NCBI GenBank assembly: GCA_012839145.1 | Contig: DUNY01000228.1 | Span: 1-15,240 of the forward strand | From: Thermoanaerobacterales bacterium | GTDB taxonomy: Bacteria; Bacillota; Thermosediminibacteria; Thermosediminibacterales; Tepidanaerobacteraceae | Length of the DNA: 15,240 nt | Reading direction: 5' to 3' | Part shown: in pieces, positions 1 to 7,134 of the stretch | Position numbering within the stretch: position 1 is the first letter of the stretch | Layout of the letters: the number at the start of each line of letters is the position of its first letter | Made by a program: the position numbers and the translations under genes | Notes under the pieces: model-generated | Databases searched by the model: none | Told to the model about the DNA's origin: nothing | Seen by the model: the letters and a program-made list of their open reading frames with translations, nothing else

Positions 1-87
1 CAAGAGGCATATCGCTGCTTAAGATGTGATGTAAAACATACCGGAGAAACGGAACAACCCATGAAGGGGGATAAAAAACATGGATAA
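1..87 (+). CDS. C-terminal end of a GltD-like / flavin oxidoreductase (partial)
   Basis: Frame 1 is open from the window edge to a TAA at 85-87 and encodes 28 residues. They include EAYRCLRCD, a tail resembling the C-terminal ends of GltD-like FAD/NAD(P)H oxidoreductases, including NuoF-GltD fusions (recalled family knowledge). The stop overlaps the ATG of the hydrogenase gene by 8 bases (80-87), so the two are almost certainly translationally coupled. The overlap suggests the protein is an electron-transfer partner of the hydrogenase, passing electrons between NAD(P)H and its Fe-S chain; this is inference. Only the tail is visible, so the full domain content cannot be judged. The tail could equally come from a stand-alone GltD-like protein. 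Confidence 0.6.
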   Translation, partial: QEAYRCLRCDVKHTGETEQPMKGDKKHG

Positions 88-1822
88 GGTGACACTTACC
101 ATTGACGGCCAAAGAGTTGAAGCTGCTCCGGGCTCGACGGTATTGGAAGTGGCGAGAAAAATAGGTATTCACATACCTACACTATGTTACCTGAAGGACA
201 TAAATGAAATCGGAGCTTGTCGTATGTGTATAGTGGAGGTAAAAGGAGCCAAAACACTGCAAACATCTTGTGTTTTACCGGTTTCCGAGGGTATGGAGAT
301 TATCACGAATTCTCCTGCAGTAAGGGAATCAAGAAAATTTGTACTAGAATTATTGCTTTCAGATCACAACGTAGAATGCCCTACATGTGTAAGAAATCTA
401 AACTGTGAGCTCCAAAAACTGTCTGAAGAATTGGGTATCAAATCCATCAGATATCCCGGGGAAAAGCACCGATCTATATTTGATGATTTTTCACCTTCAA
501 TCGTCCGTGACACATCAAAGTGTATATTATGCCATAGATGCATAAGCACATGCCACGACATACAAGGGGTCGGTGTAATTGCATCCAATTTTAGAGGTTT
601 TCACACAGTGATTTCTCCCGTATACAATATGAGTTTGGCTGAAACACCTTGTGTGAATTGCGGCCAATGCATCATATCATGTCCGGTGGGTGCGTTAAAA
701 GAGAAGGATGACACACATAAGGTGTGGCAAGCCTTGGCTGATCCTGATAAATTTGTAGTTGTACAGACGGCGCCGGCCTTAAGGGTGTCCTTAGGTGAGG
801 AATTCGGCAAAAAACCAGGTGCCGTTGTTACAAAGCAATTACCTACAGCCTTAAGAAAACTTGGTTTTGACAAAGTATTTGATACAGATTTTACGGCAGA
901 TCTAACAATATTGGAAGAAGGATCGGAGTTCCTGGATCGGTTACAAAATGGTGGTAAGCTTCCGTTGATGACATCCTGTAGCCCTGGATGGATAAAGTTT
1001 TGTGAGCACTATTATCCGGAATTTCTCGAAAATCTTTCCACTTGTAAATCTCCCCAGCAGATGTTCGGGGCTTTAGTTAAAACCTTTTATGCGGAAAAAA
1101 TGGGCCTTGATCCATCAAAGATATTTTCCGTCTCTATTATGCCTTGTACAGCTAAGAAGTATGAATGCTTACGACCTGAAATGAATTCCAGCGGATACCA
1201 AGATGTAGATGTGGTTTTGACTACAAGAGAACTTTCCAGGATGTTGAAAGAGGCAGGTGTTGATGTGAATAAGTTGCCTGAAGGAGAATTTGACGAACCT
1301 CTTGGGATATCCACCGGTGCAGCAGCTATCTTTGGTGCAACCGGCGGAGTTATGGAAGCGGCACTACGGACGATATATGAAATAGTTACCGGAAAAGAAT
1401 TGGAGAATATTGATTTTAGCGAAGTCCGTGGTGTTGAAGGGGTAAAAGAAGCTACAATAGATGTGGGAGGAACTAAAGTCAACGTGGCAGTGGCTCATAG
1501 CTTGTCCAATGCACGGAAAGTTTTGGATCGGGTAAAAAACGGGAAGGCCGATTATCACTTCATTGAGATAATGTGTTGCCCCGGAGGTTGTGTAGGAGGT
1601 GGCGGTCAGCCCTTATTGAGTTCCGATGAGCGTTGGGAGATTGATTACAGGGAAACAAGGGGTAATGCCATATACCGAGTGGATCAAAGTATGCCTCTTA
1701 GAAAATCCCATAAAAATCCTGCTGTTCAAGCTTTATACAAGGAGTATCTGGGAACGCCCTTAGGACAAAAATCCCATCAACTTTTGCATACACATTATAC
1801 AAAGCGACCTCTTTACACATAA
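80..1822 (+). CDS. hydA: [FeFe]-hydrogenase catalytic subunit (HydA/HndD type, group A)
   Basis: This is a 580-residue cytoplasmic hydrogenase catalysing reversible H2 oxidation or proton reduction. Domains in order: a [2Fe-2S] domain with C36, C47, C50 and C64; a His/Cys cluster site with H96, C100, C103 and C109; two [4Fe-4S] ferredoxin motifs (C148/151/154/158 and C191/194/197/201); the H-cluster domain from about residue 225; and a small-subunit-like tail from about 520. H-cluster motifs are L1 TSCSPGW (298-304), L2 MPCTAKK (354-360) and L3 MCCPGGCVGGGGQP (from 498, with C500 and C504). Length and architecture match clostridial CpI/HndD-type enzymes. The oddity is Ser301 in L1, where the Cys that binds the [4Fe-4S] part of the H-cluster is normally found; the proton-relay Cys300 is kept. 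The ATG overlaps the preceding GltD-like reading frame. That neighbour suggests the glutamate-synthase-linked group A2, which is an inference. Confidence 0.95.
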   Translation: MDKVTLTIDGQRVEAAPGSTVLEVARKIGIHIPTLCYLKDINEIGACRMCIVEVKGAKTLQTSCVLPVSEGMEIITNSPAVRESRKFVLELLLSDHNVECPTCVRNLNCELQKLSEELGIKSIRYPGEKHRSIFDDFSPSIVRDTSKCILCHRCISTCHDIQGVGVIASNFRGFHTVISPVYNMSLAETPCVNCGQCIISCPVGALKEKDDTHKVWQALADPDKFVVVQTAPALRVSLGEEFGKKPGAVVTKQLPTALRKLGFDKVFDTDFTADLTILEEGSEFLDRLQNGGKLPLMTSCSPGWIKFCEHYYPEFLENLSTCKSPQQMFGALVKTFYAEKMGLDPSKIFSVSIMPCTAKKYECLRPEMNSSGYQDVDVVLTTRELSRMLKEAGVDVNKLPEGEFDEPLGISTGAAAIFGATGGVMEAALRTIYEIVTGKELENIDFSEVRGVEGVKEATIDVGGTKVNVAVAHSLSNARKVLDRVKNGKADYHFIEIMCCPGGCVGGGGQPLLSSDERWEIDYRETRGNAIYRVDQSMPLRKSHKNPAVQALYKEYLGTPLGQKSHQLLHTHYTKRPLYT

Positions 1823-1831
1823 GTATTAAAA

Positions 1832-1868
1832 GTGGCGTCGGGCATTAAAGCTCGACGCCACAGCTTTT
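1832..1868 (+). terminator. Hairpin terminator after the hydrogenase gene
   Basis: GTGGCGTCG (1832-1840) pairs with CGACGCCAC (1853-1861). The stem can extend inward by three pairs to leave the loop ATTAAA. It begins 10 bases after the hydrogenase stop codon. The following T-run is short (TTTT at 1864-1867), so termination may be incomplete. Confidence 0.6.
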
Positions 1869-2150
1869 GCAGGGGTTCGGGAGCAATTAACTGTCCGGTC
1901 ATGGTCGTCAGCTTGTGTCTTGCAAGCTACTATTTTACTTTTGTTTCAGGCAGTGGTGATTTTGATCTCCCGTTACCAGAATAAAAACGTTCTCACTTGA
2001 AAAGGACACAAGCGGTTTATATCTAACTTACAAGAGTTCTTACATAAAATTAAAATATTAATTATTGTTAATGGATTTAAATGTCTAAAAATGATAGAAT
2101 ATTTATAAAAGGGGAGTAAAAACATAATATTCATTAAATGAGGGATCGGC
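1869..2150 (+). other. Gene-free leader with long-range complementarity before the sensor gene
   Basis: I see no convincing coding region here. GCTTGTGTC (1911-1919) is perfectly complementary to GACACAAGC (2005-2013), which could close an RNA domain of about 100 bases. The same left arm can instead form a local hairpin, AGCTTG (1910-1915) with CAAGCT (1923-1928), followed by a T-rich stretch. CGGGAG (1878-1883) also matches CTCCCG (1967-1972). No known riboswitch class was recognised. A weak -10-like TAGAAT (2095-2100) lacks a good -35. The ribosome site AGGGA (2141-2145) serves the ATG at 2151. No sigma-54 -24/-12 element was seen. Confidence 0.3.
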
Positions 2151-4799
2151 ATGGCAGGGATTGTATGGACAGAAAAAAATAAATGTAAACAATGCTACAC
2201 ATGTGTGCGTCAATGCGAGGTAAAGGCTGTAAGGGTAAAAAACGGTCAAGCGGAAGTTTTATCCGAAAGGTGTATTGCCTGTGGTAATTGTGTAAAAGTA
2301 TGTTCACAAAATGCCAAGACGGTAAGAAGCGGTATTAAAGAAACATTGGACATTTTAAGTGAAAAGCAGTTCAAGGTTGCCGCTTTAGCACCTAGTTTTC
2401 CCGCAGCCTTCAAGGCGTGGGATTATAAAAAAATGATTGTGGCATTAAAAACCTTGGGCTTTGATGAAGTGTGGGAAGTTGCAGTGGGTGCACAACTTAT
2501 AGCGATGGAGTATGAGAAGTTGCTGAAAAATGCCACTCCGCCTATTATAGGTTCTACATGTCCTGCCGTTGTTAATTTTATCGAGAAACATCATCCCAAT
2601 CTCATATCTTATCTGGCACCTGTGGTTTCTCCCATGATAGCTACCGGTAGATTGATTAAAACGGTATATCCTGGAGTTCAAGTGGTTTTTATAGGGCCTT
2701 GTATAGCAAAAAAAGATGAGGCGGAAAAAATACAGGGTGTTGATGTGGTGCTGACATTTCAAGAACTCGAAGATATACTGATCTCAAGAAAAATCGACGT
2801 GGAATTTCTAACAACAGATCATTGTTACTATGATACGTGCTTTGACAGCCCTGTTGCCGAAAAGGCCTTTAGAGGCTTTCCGGTTAGCGGTGGTCTGTAT
2901 TTATCTTTAAAGGATAACTTTGACTTTTCTCGCAATATAATTGTAGTTGGAGGCAAAGACGGTGCGGTATCTTGCATTGAAAATATAGAAAAAAGTGATT
3001 TCAAGCCTTTTTTCGTAGATATTTTAATGTGCAATGGATGTATTGACGGGCCTTTTTTTAAAAATGTCAATTATTTTACCAATTGGGAGAAGGTTGAGGC
3101 TTTTGTCCAAGAAAATCAAGGATATAATAAAAGCCAAGAGTCCTTGGGTGATTTTATAAGAGACTTCAAGAATTATTCTAAAGTGAACCTATACAGGACT
3201 TTCACAAATATGCAGGTTTCACTTAAATACCCCTCGGAAAAAGAGATTCAAAAGATCCTTAGCTATACGAATAAGTTTACAAAAGAAGACGAGCTTAACT
3301 GTGGAGCCTGCGGTTACAGCTCATGCAGGGAAAAAGCCCTGGCAGTATATAATGATATTGCGGAAAAAGACATGTGCCTTCCGTTTCTGTTGACAAAGGA
3401 AATGGATGAAAAAGCGACTACAATGGAATACAACCGGGAGATGAATGCGATAATCGAATCATCCTATGACGGTATCTTTGTATCCGACAGTGAAGGTAGG
3501 ACATTAAGGTTAAATCGCGCTTTTGCCCGTTTTTTAGATAAACCCCTCGAAAGCTTGATAGGTGTGAAGGCTGAAAAGTTGGAAGAGGAAAGAATCATAT
3601 ATCCGTCCTTGACACATCTTGTGCTAAAGGAAAAAAGGAGACTAACCCTTATACAGGAAACAAGTTCCGGCAAAAAAATCCTATCTACGGGTAATCCCAT
3701 ATATGATGATAAAGGCCGAGTATCAAGAGTGGTTATAAATTCTCGAGATATGGAAGAACTGAATCGACTAGGTCGGGAATCACAAGAGGCTCTGAAAATG
3801 AGACGTTACATGGAACAATCTTTAAAGAAAGAAGATACCGGACCTTTGCCAAAAATCGTCAGCATAAGCTTGGCAATGGAAAAAATAATAAAATTGTCTT
3901 TGCGGGTGGCATCAGTGAACACCACAGTTTTGATATTGGGTGAATCCGGTGTAGGAAAAGGCTTAATTGCCAGATTCATTCATGAGAACAGCCAAAGACG
4001 CAATGGCCCTTATATAAAGATAAACTGTGGTTCCATACCGGAAAGCTTACTTGAATCAGAACTTTTTGGATATGAAACCGGTGCTTTTACCGGGGCAAAA
4101 CGGGAAGGTAAACCCGGTCTTATAGAGATGGCGGATAAGGGCACACTGTTGCTGGACGAGATAGGAGATTTACCGCTGAATTTGCAAGTAAAGCTACTGC
4201 AAGTTTTACAGGAACATGAGCTTACTCGCATCGGTGCAACCAAACCTGTTAAAGTTGATATAAGAATTATTGCAGCTACTAACAAAAACCTTAAAAAAAT
4301 GGTTGACGAAGGGCTGTTCAGGGAGGATTTATATTATAGGTTAAATGTAGTTCCGTTGATTATTCCCTCATTGCGGGAACGAGTTGAGGACATAGAATTG
4401 TTAATGGACTATTTCCTTACACATTATAATCAAAAACATAATAAGAACATATCATTTGATGAGGGAACCAGAAACATTCTAAAAAAGTATGCTTGGACGG
4501 GTAATGTGCGTGAATTGGAGAATCTTGTTGAAAGATTGACAGTCATATCAGAAAAAGATTGTATTACCATGAAAGATTTGCCTCAAAATATAGTAGGCAA
4601 TAAGTTCGATCAACAAATAACAGTGGAAGGAATCATGCCACTGAAAAAAGCCATAAATCTGGTAGAATTCCAGCTATTACAAATGGCTCAAGATCAATGT
4701 AAAACTACATATGAAATGGCAGAACTTCTAGGTGTAAATCAATCCACAATAGTAAGAAAACTTCGAAAACTAGACATAAAAGAATACGACGACAAATAA
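2151..4799 (+). CDS. H-cluster sensor fused to a sigma-54 transcription activator
   Basis: A single 882-residue protein. Domains in order: two [4Fe-4S] ferredoxin motifs (C12/15/18/22 and C41/44/47/51); an [FeFe]-hydrogenase H-domain (about 70-345) with L1 STCP (C137), L2 GPCIAKK (C184) and L3 MCNGC (C294, C297); a CGACGY-type Fe-S motif (C384, C387, C392, C409); a PAS domain (about 428-535); a sigma-54 AAA+ domain (about 568-805) with Walker A GESGVGKG at 597-604, GAFTGA at 644-649 and Walker B LLLDE at 666-670; and a TyrR/Fis-like helix-turn-helix (about 838-873). Thr136 replaces the proton-relay Cys of catalytic enzymes, a change typical of sensory hydrogenases, and there is no small-subunit domain. 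The inferred role is to sense H2 or redox state and directly drive open-complex formation by sigma-54 polymerase. All AAA+ motifs needed for that appear intact. The gene is flanked by its own terminators. Confidence 0.93.
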   Translation: MAGIVWTEKNKCKQCYTCVRQCEVKAVRVKNGQAEVLSERCIACGNCVKVCSQNAKTVRSGIKETLDILSEKQFKVAALAPSFPAAFKAWDYKKMIVALKTLGFDEVWEVAVGAQLIAMEYEKLLKNATPPIIGSTCPAVVNFIEKHHPNLISYLAPVVSPMIATGRLIKTVYPGVQVVFIGPCIAKKDEAEKIQGVDVVLTFQELEDILISRKIDVEFLTTDHCYYDTCFDSPVAEKAFRGFPVSGGLYLSLKDNFDFSRNIIVVGGKDGAVSCIENIEKSDFKPFFVDILMCNGCIDGPFFKNVNYFTNWEKVEAFVQENQGYNKSQESLGDFIRDFKNYSKVNLYRTFTNMQVSLKYPSEKEIQKILSYTNKFTKEDELNCGACGYSSCREKALAVYNDIAEKDMCLPFLLTKEMDEKATTMEYNREMNAIIESSYDGIFVSDSEGRTLRLNRAFARFLDKPLESLIGVKAEKLEEERIIYPSLTHLVLKEKRRLTLIQETSSGKKILSTGNPIYDDKGRVSRVVINSRDMEELNRLGRESQEALKMRRYMEQSLKKEDTGPLPKIVSISLAMEKIIKLSLRVASVNTTVLILGESGVGKGLIARFIHENSQRRNGPYIKINCGSIPESLLESELFGYETGAFTGAKREGKPGLIEMADKGTLLLDEIGDLPLNLQVKLLQVLQEHELTRIGATKPVKVDIRIIAATNKNLKKMVDEGLFREDLYYRLNVVPLIIPSLRERVEDIELLMDYFLTHYNQKHNKNISFDEGTRNILKKYAWTGNVRELENLVERLTVISEKDCITMKDLPQNIVGNKFDQQITVEGIMPLKKAINLVEFQLLQMAQDQCKTTYEMAELLGVNQSTIVRKLRKLDIKEYDDK

Positions 4800-4861
4800 A
4801 AGCACTAAAAGAAGGATGATATTTTTCTGTGGGCCTATAAACCGAATTAAGGGAAATGTCC

Positions 4862-4897
4862 AAAACAGCTATACACTTCAGGTAAGCTGTTTTTGTT
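4862..4897 (+). terminator. Terminator after the sensor-activator gene
   Basis: AAAACAGCT (4862-4870) pairs with AGCTGTTTT (4885-4893), with the T-run extending to 4894. The outer stem is AT-rich. Three further pairs inside (TAC 4872-4874 with GTA 4882-4884) would shorten the loop. It lies about 60 bases after the stop codon and before the promoter of the next operon. Confidence 0.6.
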
Positions 4898-4935
4898 GAT
4901 TAAAGCCTTTTTTATATGTTAAGACGGTTTTAATA

Positions 4936-4944
4936 TGATATAAT
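4936..4944 (+). promoter_or_regulatory. Extended -10 promoter for the gutA-like/ptsI operon
   Basis: TGATATAAT is a perfect -10 hexamer (4939-4944) preceded by the TG of an extended -10 element. The -35 is weak (TATGTT at 4915-4920, 18-base spacer). Transcription would start near 4951, giving a leader of about 100 bases. A second candidate, TTGTAC (4981-4986) and TATATT (5005-5010) with an 18-base spacer, lies closer to the gene. Confidence 0.5.
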
Positions 4945-5054
4945 AACAACATAAAAACAATTTATATTTTTTAATGACAATTGTACATCTTTCTTACATC
5001 ATCATATATTATGGGTATGATAAGCTTAAAAATAAAAAGGTAAGGAGGCAATTT

Positions 5055-5420
5055 ATGAAAAAATACGAAGTTACTGTAACTGCCATTGGAGAGATGGCAC
5101 AAAAGTTTTTTAGTCAAAAAATCATTGTATTGTTTACAAAAAAAGAAATGCCTATGGAAATGAAAGATATATCAATTATGCACAGCGGTGGAGAGCTTCT
5201 TGAAGACATAAAACCAGGAGATAGACTGTACATCGAAGACAGAGGATACACTGTTACAGCTGTGGGAGAAAAAGCTAATGATAATATAAGGCTAATGGGT
5301 CATGTATGTCTTAAATTTGACGAAAAACCAACTTCGGAAATGCCTGGTGATATACACTTGAAAGGTACCGAACCATTGACTGTAGAACTGGGTGAAAAAA
5401 TCACTATTGAAAGTGCATAG
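5055..5420 (+). CDS. srlB: PTS glucitol/sorbitol-type IIA protein (orphan)
   Basis: The 121-residue product matches the EIIA-Gut family along its full length. Hallmarks are the segment IMHSGGEL with His43, which aligns with the phosphorylated His43 of E. coli SrlB as I recall that sequence, followed by VTAVGEKANDN and LMGHVCLKFD. In a complete system EIIA takes phosphate from HPr and passes it to EIIB/C during sugar-alcohol uptake. The ATG at 5055 is chosen because AAGGAGG (5042-5048) lies 6 bases upstream; the frame is open further upstream (from 4974) but has no good ribosome site there. It heads an operon ending in ptsI. No EIIB, EIIC or HPr gene is present, so it may be regulatory, or it may serve transporter genes elsewhere. 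Family assignment is strong; the role is open. Confidence 0.9.
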   Translation: MKKYEVTVTAIGEMAQKFFSQKIIVLFTKKEMPMEMKDISIMHSGGELLEDIKPGDRLYIEDRGYTVTAVGEKANDNIRLMGHVCLKFDEKPTSEMPGDIHLKGTEPLTVELGEKITIESA

Positions 5421-5456
5421 TAACCCAAAACATTAGATAATATAAGGAGCATTACC

Positions 5457-6746
5457 ATGCTGAATATGAATACCGGACTTAGGAAGCTTGATGAAAGCGA
5501 TAAAAAAATAAATGTGGGCCTTGTGGGTGTAGGGCAAATGGGCAGGGGAATTGTAACTCAGGTGTCTAAAATGAAAGGTATGAATATACCTATTATAGCC
5601 AACAGGACCGTAGACAGGGCAAAAGAAGCCTTTCAATTGGCTGGTGTCAATTGCGAAGATATATATGTAACCAATATTGTATCGGAAGCTGAAAACGCAA
5701 TACAAAAAGGCAAATATGTGGTGACTGAAGATTTTGAAGTTGTAACAAAGGTATTGCCGGTGGATGTAGTAATTGAAGCAACAGGCATACCGGAGATAGG
5801 GGCTCATACAGCATTAAAATCCATATACAACGGAAAACACATAGTAATGTTAAATGTGGAAACCGATGTGACTGTCGGCCCAATTCTTAAACGTATGGCT
5901 GACAGTGCCGGTGTTGTATATACCGTCTCTGCCGGTGATGAACCAGGTGCAATAAAAGAGCTATATGATTTTGCCGATGCTGTGGGTTTTAAAGTTGTTG
6001 CCGTAGGAAAGGGTAAGAACAATCCGTTAAATCGAGATGCAACTCCTGATACAATGAGGCAAAAAGCCCAAGAGAAAAGGATTAATCCACGTATGCTCAC
6101 ATCTTTTGTAGATGCTACCAATACAATGATCGAATTGACGGCAGTATCAAATGCTCTGGGTTTTCTTCCGTCTAAAAGGGGACTGATTGGGCCTCAGGCT
6201 ACATTGAAAGATCTTCCCAAACTCTTTAGCTTAAAGGAACAGGGTGGGATACTGGACAAGTATGAGGTAGTGGATTATGTCCTCGGGATAGCACCGGGAG
6301 TGTTTGCCATTGTCAATTCCGACCATCCTATAATAAAGGAAACAATGGCTTATGTATCAATGGGAGAAGGTCCCAATTACGTTTTATTCAGGCCATATCA
6401 TTTGGTGTGTATTGAAACGCCCCTTTCGGCAGCTAGGGCAGTTTTGTACGGTGAGTCCACCATCGCTCCGGCGGGAGCACCGGTTTCAGAAACGGTGGCC
6501 GTTGCCAAAAGGGATCTAAAAGCCGGGGAGCATTTAGACGGTATTGGGGGATATACAGTCTATGGCGTTATTGATACGGCAATGAACGCTCGTAAAGAAA
6601 GAGCCCTCCCCATTGGTTTAGTCAATGATAAGACAATCCTTAAGACTGATGTAAAAAAAGGTGACACCATAAACTATGATATGGTAAAGTTAAATAATGA
6701 CTCTATCGTCCTACAGCTTAGGCGGATGCAGGATAAATTTTTCTAA
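5457..6746 (+). CDS. Homoserine-dehydrogenase-like oxidoreductase with C-terminal SAF domain
   Basis: A 429-residue soluble protein. An N-terminal Rossmann fold is marked by VGLVGVGQMGRG, with the dinucleotide-binding GVGQMG at 24-29. The middle resembles the catalytic region of homoserine-dehydrogenase-like enzymes, and the last 80 or so residues form an SAF-type domain (around ETVAVAKRDLKAGEHL onward). This architecture matches the conserved group called 'predicted homoserine dehydrogenase with C-terminal SAF domain' (COG4091, from memory). SAF domains occur in sugar-acid dehydratases and sialic acid synthases, so a carbohydrate or sugar-acid substrate is plausible but unproven. AAGGAG (5444-5449) sits 7 bases before the ATG, 36 bases after the EIIA gene. 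The location between two PTS genes suggests a sugar-linked oxidation. The substrate is unknown. Confidence 0.85.
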   Translation: MLNMNTGLRKLDESDKKINVGLVGVGQMGRGIVTQVSKMKGMNIPIIANRTVDRAKEAFQLAGVNCEDIYVTNIVSEAENAIQKGKYVVTEDFEVVTKVLPVDVVIEATGIPEIGAHTALKSIYNGKHIVMLNVETDVTVGPILKRMADSAGVVYTVSAGDEPGAIKELYDFADAVGFKVVAVGKGKNNPLNRDATPDTMRQKAQEKRINPRMLTSFVDATNTMIELTAVSNALGFLPSKRGLIGPQATLKDLPKLFSLKEQGGILDKYEVVDYVLGIAPGVFAIVNSDHPIIKETMAYVSMGEGPNYVLFRPYHLVCIETPLSAARAVLYGESTIAPAGAPVSETVAVAKRDLKAGEHLDGIGGYTVYGVIDTAMNARKERALPIGLVNDKTILKTDVKKGDTINYDMVKLNNDSIVLQLRRMQDKFF

Positions 6747-6799
6747 AGTGAAGACAGTATAGGAAAGGTCTAAAAAGTGGTGAAGCGAGGTGTATAAAA

Positions 6800-7120
6800 A
6801 TGACCTCCAGAATGAAAGCCGAACTTTTTTGCCTACATTGTAACAAGGATACTCCCCATACGGTAACCTATGCCGGTAAAACCCTCAAAAGCATAAAATG
6901 TGCCGAATGTGGGAGTGAAATTGAAATAAGGCGTGAAAAACTTATCGGAAACTATGCAGTGGATTTTATCGAGCGCATTCTCACAAAACCATATAGAATG
7001 ACTCGGGAACTGGAGAAAGATTTAACCAAGTTTATACTGTCATTACCAATAAGGATCATAACAAAACCTTATCGGATTGTAAAAGAAGTTGGTGAAATGA
7101 TTAAAAAAGAACAGGATTGA
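6800..7120 (+). CDS. Small zinc-ribbon protein with duplicated TKPYR motif
   Basis: A 106-residue protein of unknown function. The N-terminal half holds a likely zinc ribbon, CLHC (C11, C14) and CAEC (C34, C37). The C-terminal half is predicted helical and basic, and carries a near-identical motif twice, RILTKPYR (59-66) and RIITKPYR (85-92), 26 residues apart, each followed by a charged helix. I recall similar clostridial proteins annotated uninformatively as 'bh protein'. GAGGTG (6787-6792) gives a 7-base spacing to the ATG. The stop at 7118-7120 lies just upstream of the ptsI ribosome site, so the two genes are probably coupled. With no signal peptide or membrane segment it should be cytoplasmic. 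A role in binding nucleic acid or a PTS protein is speculation. Confidence 0.75.
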   Translation: MTSRMKAELFCLHCNKDTPHTVTYAGKTLKSIKCAECGSEIEIRREKLIGNYAVDFIERILTKPYRMTRELEKDLTKFILSLPIRIITKPYRIVKEVGEMIKKEQD

Positions 7121-7134
7121 TTGAGGGGGTTAAC

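Noticed and set aside
1087..1482. Minus-strand open frame of 131 codons
   Set aside because: It lies wholly within the hydrogenase gene, has a composition typical of an antisense shadow and shows no recognisable motif.
4974..5054. N-terminal extension of the EIIA protein
   Set aside because: The extra 27 residues do not resemble the family, and AAGGAGG lies just before ATG 5055.
7117..7134. TTG start of ptsI at 7117
   Set aside because: It overlaps the previous stop and would include the GAGGGGG ribosome site in the coding region; ATG 7135 gives the standard Enzyme I start.
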